Notes: generated by a model from the letters alone, not told the origin. Positions 1 through 9,289 are shown, counted from the stretch's first letter. The stretch is 64,000 nucleotides of DNA from Sutcliffiella horikoshii (GCF_008180725.1 NZ_VTEV01000003.1:425841-489840); one strand, 5' to 3'. Numbers and translations: made by a program.

Positions 1-152
1 CCAACGCGATACACCTTTTTTTCCGGATAACTCTCCTTAATCAACTCAGCCAATCCACATTGCGACCCATACGCATCTGGGTCCGGCCTAACATGACGGT
101 GAATAATGACCGTATCATGCGCCTTAATTTCATCGATAATCTGCTGCCTCAT
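1..152 (-). CDS. nrnA: NrnA, DHH-family oligoribonuclease/pAp phosphatase (N-terminal part)
   Basis: The first 50 residues are present; the rest lies beyond the left edge. The reading frame contains HRHVRPDPDAYGSQCGL, which is the signature of DHH-family NanoRNase/pAp-phosphatase NrnA (YtqI); the DPDA triad binds the Mn2+ ions. NrnA degrades 2-5 nt RNAs and converts 3'-phosphoadenosine 5'-phosphate to AMP in the cytoplasm. The ATG at 152 has an AGAGGG Shine-Dalgarno 12 nt upstream. It is divergent from ytpI, an arrangement conserved in Bacillus. Confidence 0.9.
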   Translation of the reverse strand, partial: MRQQIIDEIKAHDTVIIHRHVRPDPDAYGSQCGLAELIKESYPEKKVYRV

Positions 153-333
153 CGTATGTAACCCTCTTTCACCTGTTTCTTTTCTTTTATTTAATCACAG
201 TTTCCCTGGTTCTCAAAGAAATATCATTTTCGTGGAAAAGTAGAATTTTGTTCACGAACACGTTACAATATAGCTTGTATGCGTATGGTAAAATATTAAC
301 TATCATGTTTGAATTATAAAGGAGTGTGTCCTT

Positions 334-666
334 TTGGCTATTTTTGTTTTTCTCATTATCTTTTCATTAATGTTCTACTTAATGTATAAAGTAAAATACT
401 TCCGCACCCAATTGCCAGCCGAAAAGAAATGGCTAAGTGCAAAATCCAGCATCGCTCTGGGAAGTTTCGTTTTCTTTTTTGGCGTTAATTCTCTCATTAA
501 TCCACTATCCACGGTTGCCATCGTTGTCGGAATAATCTTGTTGGTTGTAGGATTAGGAAGCATCTGGGCGGGCTACAAAGCCTACCGTTTCTACCTGCCA
601 TTTGCCATAGAAGAAGCAGAAGCAGTGAAGGAAGCAGAAATGAAAGAGAAGACAGTTACGGATTGA
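334..666 (+). CDS. ytpI: YtpI-like small membrane protein
   Basis: A 110-residue protein starting at TTG (334) behind AAAGGAG at 319-325. It has a hydrophobic N-terminal segment (about 3-18), a basic YKVKYF turn, two further membrane segments (about 40-58 and 62-82) and an acidic Glu/Lys-rich tail that probably faces the cytoplasm. Length, topology and position between nrnA and ytoI match Bacillus YtpI. Its function is unknown in the family and the sequence offers no catalytic motif. Confidence 0.8.
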   Translation: MAIFVFLIIFSLMFYLMYKVKYFRTQLPAEKKWLSAKSSIALGSFVFFFGVNSLINPLSTVAIVVGIILLVVGLGSIWAGYKAYRFYLPFAIEEAEAVKEAEMKEKTVTD

Positions 667-677
667 GGTTGAGTGGA

Positions 678-706
678 GAGTCGTTCCTTTTTGGGGGCGG
701 CTTTTT
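678..706 (+). terminator. Probable terminator of ytpI
   Basis: A nine-pair stem containing several G-U pairs (AGTCGTTCC against GGGGCGGCT) is followed by six T. It sits just after the ytpI stop. The stem is imperfect, so this is a moderate call. Confidence 0.45.
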
Positions 707-714
707 TGTTTGAT

Positions 715-1683
715 TTATAATTTGAACTGAGTCAGTAGGTATTTGCGGCCTTTGTTGGTCCCCTGTACCGGGAGTTCCAAGGAATTTAAAAGATAGTTTG
801 CTACACTTGGTGAAGGAAGCAGAAGGAAGTCTCTTATTATTCTGTTGGTTATCATATTACCAACTAGTAACTTATAATCCATGAGATTCTCTATATGAGC
901 CGTTTTAGAATACAATCCGCAATTTCTACAAATCCAATTCCCTTGTTTTTGTAGCATAGGCAGGTATGCACAACCTGGACAAACAACTCCCTTTTTAAGT
1001 TCATGATATGGAATTCCATAGTACTTTAACAAAGAAAATTCATCTGGTGTATGCTTTTTAATAAGAACCTTTGCTATTTTTCTAAAGTTGGATTTGTCAA
1101 GTAATGGAGGGTATTTAAAATTATCAATAGTTTGTAGCTTATTTGGAAGGTTTGTATGAAAGGTGACTTTTTTCATTAACGATGGGGTCGCTTTAGTTAA
1201 GGTGGCATTCGAGTGAGTAAGAACTATTTGGCTAGCTATCGGTAAGGGTGGAAAATTATTTTTATCCAACCATAGAGAAAGTTGATATCTTTGCCGTTCA
1301 ACCTGAGACAACGGATCACCAAACTTTTCCTTCTCTTCCCCTCTATGCCTAATCAATTGATTTGTCGTCTCATCAAATTCCAAGGTACCAGAAATATACT
1401 TCGAGTCTAAAATTAGGCAATATGCTGGAGTTATCAATAGTGTATCCATTTGAAAGAATCGATTTAGGGGATCCTCTATACGAAGTCCGTGTAATAATTG
1501 GGAGTTTTTATTGGGAAGGAAAGTGAGGTAATAATCAAGTGCTTTTTCTCCGACAAATCCGTAATGCAATCTAGCGTGTTCCTTCTCTATTTGTTTATAT
1601 TGCGGGTGCTCGAGGGGAACTCTTCTCATTGCAGCTTCCAATGTTAATAGTCTTACTGACTTTTCTCGTGGTTTCTTTATCAT
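715..1683 (-). CDS. NERD-domain protein with a C-terminal zinc ribbon
   Basis: A 322-residue soluble protein, started at ATG 1683 behind AAGGAGAG. Residues about 37-150 form a NERD (nuclease-related) domain: GEKALDYYL near the start, then QMDTLLITP followed by LILDSKYISG, the usual D-x(n)-DxK core of restriction-endonuclease-like folds. Around residues 237-257 two CxxC pairs (CPGC and CRNC) form a probable zinc ribbon. A helical tail containing RDFLLLPSPSVANYLL follows. NERD proteins of Bacillus have no settled function; a nuclease or DNA-binding role is inferred only from the fold. It is transcribed in the direction of ytoI but separated from it by a repeat array. Confidence 0.8.
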   Translation of the reverse strand: MIKKPREKSVRLLTLEAAMRRVPLEHPQYKQIEKEHARLHYGFVGEKALDYYLTFLPNKNSQLLHGLRIEDPLNRFFQMDTLLITPAYCLILDSKYISGTLEFDETTNQLIRHRGEEKEKFGDPLSQVERQRYQLSLWLDKNNFPPLPIASQIVLTHSNATLTKATPSLMKKVTFHTNLPNKLQTIDNFKYPPLLDKSNFRKIAKVLIKKHTPDEFSLLKYYGIPYHELKKGVVCPGCAYLPMLQKQGNWICRNCGLYSKTAHIENLMDYKLLVGNMITNRIIRDFLLLPSPSVANYLLNSLELPVQGTNKGRKYLLTQFKL

Positions 1684-1772
1684 TTCATCTCTCCTTAATA
1701 TGACCTGTAGGATATAATTCGATAAAGAGGCATAAAATCCTTCAAGAGTGTGGAATTTGCGGAGAGATATTT

Positions 1773-1890
1773 GGGATATCGAGAAAAATCGGATTATATC
1801 AAGAATTCTAGGGATATATCAATAAATTTTGGGATATATCAATAAATTTCAACTTTTATCAAGAAAAAATACAATATATCAAGAAATCGA
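1773..1890. repeat. Tandem array A1, ~20-bp units (TATATCAAGAA word)
   Basis: Six degenerate copies of a GGGATATATCAATAAATTT-like word. The last five start at 1791, 1811, 1831, 1851 and 1871, exactly 20 bp apart; the first, at 1773, is 18 bp long. The array lies between the ytoI terminator and the start of the NERD gene. A 20-bp period does not preserve a reading frame, so a translated repeat is unlikely. The same word in the opposite orientation occurs at about 14.2 kb. Confidence 0.85.
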
Positions 1891-1988
1891 GAAGTTACGA
1901 CAAAATCCGCACCCCTCCCCCAGCCCCACCACCAAAAGCCCTTCAACACTTTAATCTTTGCCCTTGACCTTCGTTCTCCGCCAAACCA

Positions 1989-2019
1989 CAAAAAAGCCCC
2001 CACCCCATAAGGTGAGAGC
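1989..2019 (-). terminator. Terminator of ytoI
   Basis: On the minus strand GCTCTCACC, a short loop and GGTGGGGGC are followed by six T. It lies about 40-70 nt after the ytoI stop codon. Confidence 0.65.
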
Positions 2020-2057
2020 GTTCCACGCCTTTACCGCGCGTCCCTTAATCAAACCAG

Positions 2058-3365
2058 CTACTGTATCAACTGCACCATCATCATTGCCTTGCCCACAACA
2101 TTGCCTTCGTGATAAACTTCCACATCTACTTTACCGAACTTACGGCCGACCTCGAGTACTTTCGGACGAATCTCAATCGTGCTGTCAATCTGTACTGGCC
2201 TGATAAAATAAATCGTGATGTTCTCCACGACCATATCACTCTTTTTCACATTACGGATCACACGCTTAGCTGCTTCCGTCACAATCGTTGTGAATACTCC
2301 GTATGAAATCGTTCCGACCGAGTTGGTCATCTGTGGGGTCACTTCACTTTGGTAAGCCTCTTCCCCTTTTGATTCTGTGACATCCATAAATTGATTGGTC
2401 ACGATGTCATCAAGGGTTTCACCGACCTGCGGCTGCCTTTGGATCATCTGCAACGCCTTCAATACGTCCTGACGGCTGATGATTCCTAGTAGACGGTGGT
2501 TCGGGTCAACAACAGGCAGCATCTCGATCCCTTCCCACACCATGATATGGGCTGCGGATGCGACAGAAGTCTTCCCATTAACGGTAATTGGATTTTTTGT
2601 CATTACTTTTTCAATAGGCGTCGAAGAATCCTTCCCTAGAACATCCTTAGAAGTAACCACACCCTGCACCTTCAAGTTTTTATCAATAATTGGAAAGCGG
2701 CTGTGCTTGATTTCTTCATTTACCCTATACCACTCTGCAATCGTGTCCTCCGTTGTTAAATAAGTCGTCGCTTCGATTGGTGTCAAAATATCCTCGACCA
2801 ACACAATTTCCTTTTTGATCAACTGATCATAGATGGCACGGTTAATCAATGTTGCAACAGTGAACGTGTCATAGCTGCTGGAGATGATCGGAAGTTTCAT
2901 TTCATCGGCTAATCGCTTTACCTCATCATCAGTATCAAATCCACCGGTAATCAACACCGCTGCACCAGCTTCGATGGCAAGCTTATGGGCGTTGTAGCGG
3001 TTTCCGACAATCAACAAATTGCCAGCTTCCGTATATCGCATCATCGCCTCTAGTTTCATCGCACCAATGACAAATTTGTTCAATGTCTTATGAAGTCCTT
3101 CTCTGCCACCAAGAACTTGTCCATCCACAATGTTGACCACTTCGGCAAATGTCAGCTTTTCGATATTCTCTTTCTTTTTCCGCTCAATACGAATAGTACC
3201 AACGCGTTCGATGGTACTAACATATCCTTTATTTTCGGCATCCTTAATCGCTCTGTATGCCGTACCTTCACTCACCGTCAATGCCTTGGCAATTTGTCGT
3301 ACTGATATTTTTTCTCCAATAGGAAGTTCTTCAATATATTGGAGAATCTGTTCATGCTTTGTCAC
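2058..3365 (-). CDS. ytoI: YtoI, HTH-DRTGG-CBS-CBS-hotdog regulator-like protein
   Basis: About 435 residues with this domain order: an N-terminal winged helix-turn-helix (about 1-65, SVRQIAKALTVSEGTAYRAI), a DRTGG domain (about 75-185), two CBS domains (about 190-310, with GVVTSKDVL and GIISRQDVL) and a C-terminal hotdog/thioesterase-like domain (about 325-435). The layout is that of B. subtilis YtoI. CBS pairs usually bind adenine nucleotides, so a nucleotide-sensing DNA-binding protein is a reasonable inference, but no target is known. I chose GTG 3365 because GGGTGA lies five bases upstream and the protein then starts with TKHEQIL; GTG 3374 is an alternative start with a poorer ribosome site. 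Confidence 0.88.
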   Translation of the reverse strand: MTKHEQILQYIEELPIGEKISVRQIAKALTVSEGTAYRAIKDAENKGYVSTIERVGTIRIERKKKENIEKLTFAEVVNIVDGQVLGGREGLHKTLNKFVIGAMKLEAMMRYTEAGNLLIVGNRYNAHKLAIEAGAAVLITGGFDTDDEVKRLADEMKLPIISSSYDTFTVATLINRAIYDQLIKKEIVLVEDILTPIEATTYLTTEDTIAEWYRVNEEIKHSRFPIIDKNLKVQGVVTSKDVLGKDSSTPIEKVMTKNPITVNGKTSVASAAHIMVWEGIEMLPVVDPNHRLLGIISRQDVLKALQMIQRQPQVGETLDDIVTNQFMDVTESKGEEAYQSEVTPQMTNSVGTISYGVFTTIVTEAAKRVIRNVKKSDMVVENITIYFIRPVQIDSTIEIRPKVLEVGRKFGKVDVEVYHEGNVVGKAMMMVQLIQ

Positions 3366-3434
3366 ACTCTTCACCCGTCCACATAGTTATTTGTACCTTT
3401 ATTATACGGGTGTTAGAGCTTGTATTCAACGTGT

Positions 3435-3680
3435 TTACTGATATTGACGCAATCGGACCTTTTTGACCTCTGCCAATTTCGCTTTTCGGACCATACGGTT
3501 TCGCTTTGGCAAATACATGATTGCTGCAATATTACCTCCAACTGCCATTAAGGCTAGCACCAGCCATGCAACGCCAAACCATCCTGCAAGACCATCTTCG
3601 GTCACCGGCAAACGCGGAACTGCAACGTATAGCATGGCACCGATACACAATAACGATAATAAAAGTCTATTCTTCAACAC
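3435..3680 (-). CDS. Small two-helix membrane protein
   Basis: An 81-residue protein with two hydrophobic segments (about 4-20 and 30-52) and a strongly basic tail (KRNRMVRKAKLAEVKKVRLR) that would lie in the cytoplasm. The GTG at 3680 (or TTG at 3677) follows GGAAGGAGTG; a longer upstream frame has no ribosome site. It lies 89 bp downstream of ytkL and 69 bp upstream of ytoI on the same strand. I do not recognise a family and assign no function. Confidence 0.6.
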   Translation of the reverse strand: MLKNRLLLSLLCIGAMLYVAVPRLPVTEDGLAGWFGVAWLVLALMAVGGNIAAIMYLPKRNRMVRKAKLAEVKKVRLRQYQ

Positions 3681-3769
3681 TTGACACTCCTTCCAAACTC
3701 GATAGCTTGTATCAAGTATATTCGGCACAATAAAAAAAAGAAGCAAATCTGCTTCTTTTTTAAAAGCCA

Positions 3770-4453
3770 CTATAAATCTATAGCTTCCCCTACTTCTAGC
3801 ACTCTCCCCACACCTTCAGGAAGTTTGGAAACAAACTCATGTGGATTTTGTTCAATGACAGGGAACGTATTAAAATGAATTGGTACTACTGTTGAAGCAT
3901 CCAACCACTTTGCAGCCAACACCGCATCATCCGGACCCATCGTGAAATTATCCCCAATTGGAAGGAAGGCCACATCAATATTATTTAACTCGCCGATTAG
4001 CTTCATATCAGAAAATAGTGCTGTATCTCCGGCATGGAAAATCGTCTTCCCATCAATGGTCAACAAGATTCCACTCGGCATTCCTGTATAGACAATCGTT
4101 TTCGTTTCATAATCTGTATAGCTAGAGCCATGAAAAGCCTGCGTCAGTTTCACCTTACCAAAATCGAACTCATGCGCTCCGCCAATATGCATTTCATGTA
4201 CCTTCACGCCTTGCCACCCTAAATATTCGGCAAGTTCAAATGGCGCTACCACCAGCGCATCATTCTTCAAGGCAAGGTCAATCGTATCCCCAACATGGTC
4301 ATTGTGTCCGTGTGTTAAAAGAATTACATCCACTTTTACGTCTTCTGCTGTTAAATTTGTCAAGCCATTTCCCGTAATAAACGGATCAAAAAGAATGGTC
4401 TTTCCGTTAGCCTCTACTTTTACTACAGAATGTCCATGATAGGAAACCTTCAT
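3770..4453 (-). CDS. ytkL: YtkL, UPF0173 metal-dependent hydrolase
   Basis: 227 residues of metallo-beta-lactamase fold. The metal-binding motif [10 protein letters not shown] is near residue 48; later metal ligands are suggested by HAGDTALF and PIHFNTFP. Length and order of motifs match the UPF0173 family (YtkL in Bacillus), whose physiological substrate is unknown. It starts at ATG 4453 behind a GGAGAGG-like site. It is divergent from the Xaa-Pro peptidase gene. Confidence 0.9.
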   Translation of the reverse strand: MKVSYHGHSVVKVEANGKTILFDPFITGNGLTNLTAEDVKVDVILLTHGHNDHVGDTIDLALKNDALVVAPFELAEYLGWQGVKVHEMHIGGAHEFDFGKVKLTQAFHGSSYTDYETKTIVYTGMPSGILLTIDGKTIFHAGDTALFSDMKLIGELNNIDVAFLPIGDNFTMGPDDAVLAAKWLDASTVVPIHFNTFPVIEQNPHEFVSKLPEGVGRVLEVGEAIDL

Positions 4454-4625
4454 TCTAACAACCTCTCCTTCTCCAACTTAAATTCTTCCACCCAGTTAAT
4501 CTTCTCTTTTTTAACCAAAAATCCTTCTAATAAAATTTACACAAGTATGATTCCCTGATACTCTTAATGTAAACGTATTAAACTTCGTAACTAGAAGTAA
4601 TTTATCCAATAAAGGAGTGGCTGAT

Positions 4626-5729
4626 TTGAAAGAACATCGTCTGCAACAACTGGTGGAATGGCTGAAACAGGAGGACTTGTCCGGTTGTTTCTTAACGTCT
4701 ACCCCGAACATATTTTACATAAGTGGTTTTTACACAGATCCACACGAAAGGCTGTTGGGACTAGTTGCTTTCCCAAACAGCGAGCCTGCGATTGTCTGTC
4801 CGAATATGGAAGTCGAGCAGGTGAAGAAAACCGGTTGGGCCTACGGCATTGTGGGTTACAACGACACGGACGATCCGTGGCAAAAAGTCCAAGAGTATGT
4901 GAATCAACAAGGTTTAAGTATAGAAAAGCTGGCAGTTGAGCAGGAACATATGACTGTGGCTCGTTTACATAAGTTAGAGGAGATTTTCCCGGGCGTAAAA
5001 CTTGCCGCTGCAGAAGATAAGATGTATCAGCTTCGTCTAGTAAAAGATGAAGAAGAGGTTTCCATCTTGAGAGAAGCAGCTAAACTTGCTGATTTCGGAG
5101 TGGAAGTTGGAGTTCATCATCTAAAAAAAGGTGTTACCGAGCAGGAGCTTGTTGCCACCATCGAGTATGAGCTAAAGAAAAAGGGCATCAGCCAAATGTC
5201 CTTTTCAACCATGGCGCTGACAGGATTAAAAACCGCCGCTCCTCATGGGAAGCCAGGCTTGGATCAAGTGAAGGAAGGAGACCTTGTGTTATTTGACCTT
5301 GGTGTTGTATTGAATGGATATTGTTCAGATATCACAAGAACGGTTGCCTTTGGTAGTGTGGACGAACAACAGCAGGAAATCTATGAAACCGTATTGAAAG
5401 CACAGCTTGCTGCCGTGGATATTTGTAAACCAGGAGTGGAAATAGGGCAGATTGATCGAACAGCTCGTTCCATCATAACGGAAAGTGGATTTGGAGAATT
5501 TTTCACCCACCGCATTGGTCACGGACTTGGAATTGAAGTACACGAGTATCCATCCATGAATGAAACTAATTCAATGAAACTTCAAAAAGGAATGGCATTT
5601 ACGATTGAGCCTGGAATCTATAAACCAGGAGTCGGTGGTGTACGAATCGAGGATGATATTCTAGTAACGGACGGCGGAATCGAATTGTTAACAAGCTATC
5701 CAAAAGACCTACAAATCATTAAGCCATAA
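4626..5729 (+). CDS. Xaa-Pro peptidase, M24B family
   Basis: A 367-residue cytoplasmic metallopeptidase. The creatinase-like N-terminal domain (about 1-125, with FLTSTPNIFYISGFYTDPHE) precedes a pita-bread catalytic domain. Expected metal ligands are visible: DLGVVLNGYCSDITRT (two Asp), THRIGHGLGIEVHE (His), TIEPGIY (Glu) and GGVRIEDD (Glu). Such enzymes release the N-terminal residue before proline. The start is TTG 4626, eight bases after AAAGGAG; the upstream in-frame GTG at 4617 overlaps that ribosome site and is unlikely to be used. It stands alone on the plus strand and ends in a terminator shared with ald. Confidence 0.9.
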   Translation: MKEHRLQQLVEWLKQEDLSGCFLTSTPNIFYISGFYTDPHERLLGLVAFPNSEPAIVCPNMEVEQVKKTGWAYGIVGYNDTDDPWQKVQEYVNQQGLSIEKLAVEQEHMTVARLHKLEEIFPGVKLAAAEDKMYQLRLVKDEEEVSILREAAKLADFGVEVGVHHLKKGVTEQELVATIEYELKKKGISQMSFSTMALTGLKTAAPHGKPGLDQVKEGDLVLFDLGVVLNGYCSDITRTVAFGSVDEQQQEIYETVLKAQLAAVDICKPGVEIGQIDRTARSIITESGFGEFFTHRIGHGLGIEVHEYPSMNETNSMKLQKGMAFTIEPGIYKPGVGGVRIEDDILVTDGGIELLTSYPKDLQIIKP

Positions 5730-5733
5730 TAAG

Positions 5734-5770
5734 AAAAACAGGTACCCAATTTGAAAGGGTACCTGTTTTT
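5734..5770. terminator. Bidirectional terminator between peptidase and ald
   Basis: A perfect 14-bp stem, AAAAACAGGTACCC with its complement, flanks a nine-base loop. It is A-rich on one side and T-rich on the other, so it can end transcription from both converging genes. Confidence 0.9.
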
Positions 5771-5777
5771 ATAATCA

Positions 5778-6899
5778 TTAGTTTTTCACTAAAAGATTAC
5801 CTGCACTCTCATATGCCAAGCCATGAGACTCTGCCACTGCCGCATATGTTACATAACCGTCAAGCGTGTTAATACCTTTTAGTAACGCTTCATTATCTAA
5901 GCATGCTTGTTTGTAGCCTTTGTTTGCAATTTGCACCGCATAAGGTACCGTTACATTCGTTAATGCGATTGTGGATGTTCGCGGAACTGCACCTGGCATG
6001 TTTGCAACTGCATAATGAACAACTTCATGTTTCACATATGTTGGGTCATCATGCGTGGTGATGCGATCTGTCGTTTCAAAAATTCCACCCTGGTCGATAG
6101 CGATATCCACCACAACAGATCCTGCACCCATGGATTGAATCATTTCCTCTGACACAAGCTTCGGCGCTTTGGCACCTGGAATAAGTACCGCTCCAATGAC
6201 AAGATCAGATTCTTTTACTGCGATTTCAAGGTTCAACGGGTTACTCATTAGCGTCTGGATGTCTTTACCGAAAATATCATCCAGCTGACGAAGACGATCT
6301 GGGTTTAAGTCAAGGATGGTCACATCCGCACCAAGTCCGATTGCCATCTTCGCAGCATTCGTACCAGCGACACCTCCACCGATAATCGTTACCTTCCCGC
6401 GGCGAACACCAGGAACACCACCTAATAGGATACCTTTGCCACCTTTGATTTTCTCAAGGAATTGAGCTCCAATTTGTGTAGCCATACGACCGGCTACTTC
6501 ACTCATTGGTGTTAATAATGGCAGCGAGCCATTTGGAAGTTGAACGGTTTCATAAGCAATTCCCACTACTTTGTTATCAATAAGTGCTTTTGTTAACTCA
6601 GGTTCTGGAGCAAGGTGAAGATACGTGAAAAGGATTAACCCCTCACGGAAATAGCTGTACTCAGAAGGAAGTGGCTCTTTCACCTTCATGACCATGTCCA
6701 TGGACCATGCTTCTTCTGCTGTTTCCACCATTTTCGCACCAGCTTGTACATACTGCTCATCCGTAAAGCCAGATCCGATCCCAGCTTCTTTTTCTATGTA
6801 TACTTCATGTCCGAAGCCAACAAGGTTCACTACCCCTGCAGGTGTCATCGCAACACGGTTTTCATTGTTTTTTATCTCTCTAGGTACTCCAATTCTCAT
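5778..6899 (-). CDS. ald: Alanine dehydrogenase
   Basis: 373 residues, the usual length. Ald reversibly deaminates L-alanine to pyruvate with NAD+, supplying carbon from alanine and, in Bacillus, supporting sporulation. The sequence begins [17 protein letters not shown], has the active-site region VMKVKEP (Lys) and YLHLAPE (His), the NAD-binding glycine motif [12 protein letters not shown] near residue 173, and [13 protein letters not shown] 6899 follows GGGAGG. A CcpA-site candidate lies 96 bp upstream (6995-7008), suggesting carbon control. Confidence 0.97.
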   Translation of the reverse strand: MRIGVPREIKNNENRVAMTPAGVVNLVGFGHEVYIEKEAGIGSGFTDEQYVQAGAKMVETAEEAWSMDMVMKVKEPLPSEYSYFREGLILFTYLHLAPEPELTKALIDNKVVGIAYETVQLPNGSLPLLTPMSEVAGRMATQIGAQFLEKIKGGKGILLGGVPGVRRGKVTIIGGGVAGTNAAKMAIGLGADVTILDLNPDRLRQLDDIFGKDIQTLMSNPLNLEIAVKESDLVIGAVLIPGAKAPKLVSEEMIQSMGAGSVVVDIAIDQGGIFETTDRITTHDDPTYVKHEVVHYAVANMPGAVPRTSTIALTNVTVPYAVQIANKGYKQACLDNEALLKGINTLDGYVTYAAVAESHGLAYESAGNLLVKN

Positions 6900-6994
6900 G
6901 GATTAAATACCTCCCTCATCATAATCACAAAGCGTTAAGACGTAACTAATATAACATTAAACTAGAAAATGTAAAATAGTTTTTTAAGCATTTT

Positions 6995-7008
6995 TGTAAG
7001 CGCTTTAA
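6995..7008. promoter_or_regulatory. Candidate CcpA (cre) site upstream of ald
   Basis: TGTAAGCGCTTTAA matches the cre consensus TGWAANCGNTNWCA at all but one fixed position (A for C at position 13). It lies between the ald start and the end of the SDR gene, so ald is the likely target. Confidence 0.5.
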
Positions 7009-7060
7009 AACAGGCGGAATTATCAATATTATCTAAATTTAATGATGAAAAATACTTGGA

Positions 7061-7825
7061 TTAACGAAATCGGTTGATAACATCTACTCCCCCAGTTACT
7101 TCCAGAACGGCTCCTGTAATCATATCAGAGTTTTCTTCACATAAAAATTCAATTGCCCTTGCAATATCTTCCCCTGTCCCGGAACGGCCGACAGGGGTAT
7201 CCTTAGAATCCTCCAACTCTCTGGACTGATCAATGGTCGCTTCTTTCATTTCCCCCACAATATTACCTGGGCAGACCATATTGGCCGTGATGCCATGTTC
7301 TGCTTCTTCAATAGCAATGGATTTTGTCAGCGATACAAGTCCAGCCTTCGCTGCTGCAAAAGCAGATCGATAAATCCAACCTGGAGATGATTCGGCCCCT
7401 TGAAAACCGTATGTAATAATGCGCCCGAATCTTTGTTCCCTCATAACAGGGATGGTTTTACGGAAAAGGTGGAAAACGGCACTAAGATTTCCTTCTATCA
7501 TTTCATACCATTCATCATCCGAGTAATCAGCCAATTTTTTACGTTCAAAAATATAAGGTCCTGCGTTATTGATTAAAAAATCAATTCTACCGAAGCGTTG
7601 GATCACTTCGTCTATGAATTGCTGCATCTGTTCTTTTTTCGTTACGTCTCCTTGAAAAAAATGCAGTCTGTTTTCTCCGATGTGGCTCCATTCTTCTTTA
7701 AATTTTTCAATAGCTTCTGTGTCATTTCTATAATTTATTGAAACAGAACATCCTTTTATCAACAGCTGTTCCGTCACTTTTTTTCCAAGTCCTTTGGAAC
7801 CAGCTGTTATTACGGCATGTCTCAA
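7061..7825 (-). CDS. ytkK: YtkK-like short-chain dehydrogenase/reductase
   Basis: A 254-residue classical SDR. The cofactor motif TAGSKGLG is at the N-terminus, LINNAGPY is in the middle, and the catalytic Tyr/Lys pair is probably in YRSAFAAAKAGL (Tyr and Lys in the YxxxK-like segment are displaced). The closing PVGRSGTGEDIA and GAVLEVTGG segments are typical of FabG-like enzymes. Start TTG 7825 follows AAGGGGGAA; the longer upstream frame encodes hydrophobic, non-conserved residues. The start and position near ytkL fit Bacillus YtkK; the substrate is unknown. It is divergent from the NCS1 permease. Confidence 0.82.
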   Translation of the reverse strand: MRHAVITAGSKGLGKKVTEQLLIKGCSVSINYRNDTEAIEKFKEEWSHIGENRLHFFQGDVTKKEQMQQFIDEVIQRFGRIDFLINNAGPYIFERKKLADYSDDEWYEMIEGNLSAVFHLFRKTIPVMREQRFGRIITYGFQGAESSPGWIYRSAFAAAKAGLVSLTKSIAIEEAEHGITANMVCPGNIVGEMKEATIDQSRELEDSKDTPVGRSGTGEDIARAIEFLCEENSDMITGAVLEVTGGVDVINRFR

Positions 7826-7957
7826 ACTGGATTCCCCCTTAATAGAATTGCTTACCTCTATATTTTCTTGTAAATTCATTAAATTTACAACATATAACCC
7901 GTTAAGATACGATAAAATGATTGTTAGGTACACGAAAGAAAGGAGTATGACCTTCTC

Positions 7958-9274
7958 ATGTCTAAAGCACAAACTGTGGCACTTCCTCCTCAAAGCCGGA
8001 TAGAGCGGTTCGGTTTAGATGCCGTTCCACAAGAATTAAGGCAAACACGTTGGTATGAATATTTAATTATACAGGTTGCATTTTCGGTCAATGCGGGAAA
8101 TTTCCTTGTCCCTGCACTTGCTGTAATTCAAGGGGGTCTCAACTTTTATGCAGCCTTTATCTCCACTATATTTGGCGCAATACTCGCCTTTTTATTTGTT
8201 TCTTATTTATCATTGCCTGGTGCGGAGCGGGGAATTCCTTCTCAATTTGCCATACGGTCTATCATTGGCATAAAGGGATCCAGGTATATCTCCTCCCCCA
8301 TTCGCACCCTCACGTCTCTCTACTGGTTCTCTGTACAGACCATAGGCGGTACGTTGGTGGTACAATTTATTCTTGAGAGAGCATTTCAGTTTTCATTGCC
8401 ATTTTACATAATTGCCATGTTATTAGCCTTCATCATGAGCGGCCTTGCACTTGTCGGATTTGATGCTGTAAAAAGGGCAACCAAGTACTTTATGCCATGG
8501 CTGATTCTCGGGCAGCTAGTAATGCTATATCTTTTGCTCACTAAAGGAATGAGTGTGGAATCTGCTGTAAAAGTAGATGGTGGGTGGAACCTTCCGACCA
8601 TGGGCTTTTTTGCAAGTCTTGCTTTTGTTCAATATGTATCTGGTGTGTCTTCTTCAGCAGATGTGACGAGGTACGCCATTACTTCCAGACAGGGATTCTG
8701 GGGGTTGTTTACCGGAAATGCCCTAGGCTTTATTCTTACTGCTTTTTTCGGAGCTTACACAGCCAGTCTGACAGGAAATTATAATCCGTTTATTGCAACC
8801 AGCGAAATGACCAACTCCGGTCTATTAACCGCGATCATTTTAGGTGCGGCCATATTATCGATGGTTTCCATCAACTTAAGCAATGCCTATACAGGTGGAT
8901 TCAGTTTATTGAATTCTTTACCCCAACTTGGAAGAATAAAAAGTAGCATATTTTTTGGAGCTGCTGGAATACTATTATCCCTATCACCTGCATTGGTGGA
9001 AGAAGCAGAAAAATATATATCTTTTATTGGGGCATTCGTCATCCCTTTATCCGCTGTCATTATCACTGATTTTCTATTTATAAAAAGGAAGCAAATTGAC
9101 ATTAGTGAGGGGTTACCTTCCTATAACAAAATCGCTTTTATTTGTATTGGAATTGGAATAGGCGTTTATTTACTTTTGCCCGAAAACTTATCCCCTGGTT
9201 TCTTGGCTTTCCTTTTTACAGGAGTTATTTATTTATTCTTTATAAAAAAATCACAAAAACAGGTGCCCTTTTGA
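7958..9274 (+). CDS. NCS1-family purine/cytosine-type permease
   Basis: 438 residues with about twelve membrane segments. The N-terminal IERFGLDAVPQELRQTRWYE followed by a long helix rich in small residues (AFSVNAGNFLVP) is typical of the NCS1 nucleobase:cation symporters (CodB type). TRYAITSRQGFWGLFTGNAL in the middle resembles the conserved loop of this family. The exact substrate (cytosine, hydroxymethylpyrimidine or another nucleobase) cannot be read from the sequence. The ATG follows AAAGGAG at a rather long 12-nt spacing. No salvage enzyme is adjacent. Confidence 0.82.
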   Translation: MSKAQTVALPPQSRIERFGLDAVPQELRQTRWYEYLIIQVAFSVNAGNFLVPALAVIQGGLNFYAAFISTIFGAILAFLFVSYLSLPGAERGIPSQFAIRSIIGIKGSRYISSPIRTLTSLYWFSVQTIGGTLVVQFILERAFQFSLPFYIIAMLLAFIMSGLALVGFDAVKRATKYFMPWLILGQLVMLYLLLTKGMSVESAVKVDGGWNLPTMGFFASLAFVQYVSGVSSSADVTRYAITSRQGFWGLFTGNALGFILTAFFGAYTASLTGNYNPFIATSEMTNSGLLTAIILGAAILSMVSINLSNAYTGGFSLLNSLPQLGRIKSSIFFGAAGILLSLSPALVEEAEKYISFIGAFVIPLSAVIITDFLFIKRKQIDISEGLPSYNKIAFICIGIGIGVYLLLPENLSPGFLAFLFTGVIYLFFIKKSQKQVPF

Positions 9275-9288
9275 CGGCACCTGTTTTT
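9255..9288. terminator. Bidirectional terminator after the permease
   Basis: AAAAACAGGTGCC and its complement surround an eight-base loop; the stem overlaps the last codons of the permease and abuts the converging small gene. Confidence 0.85.
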
Positions 9289-9289
9289 C

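Noticed and set aside
4566-4579. TGTAAACGTATTAA as a cre site for the Xaa-Pro peptidase
   Set aside because: Two fixed positions are wrong, so chance occurrence is likely.
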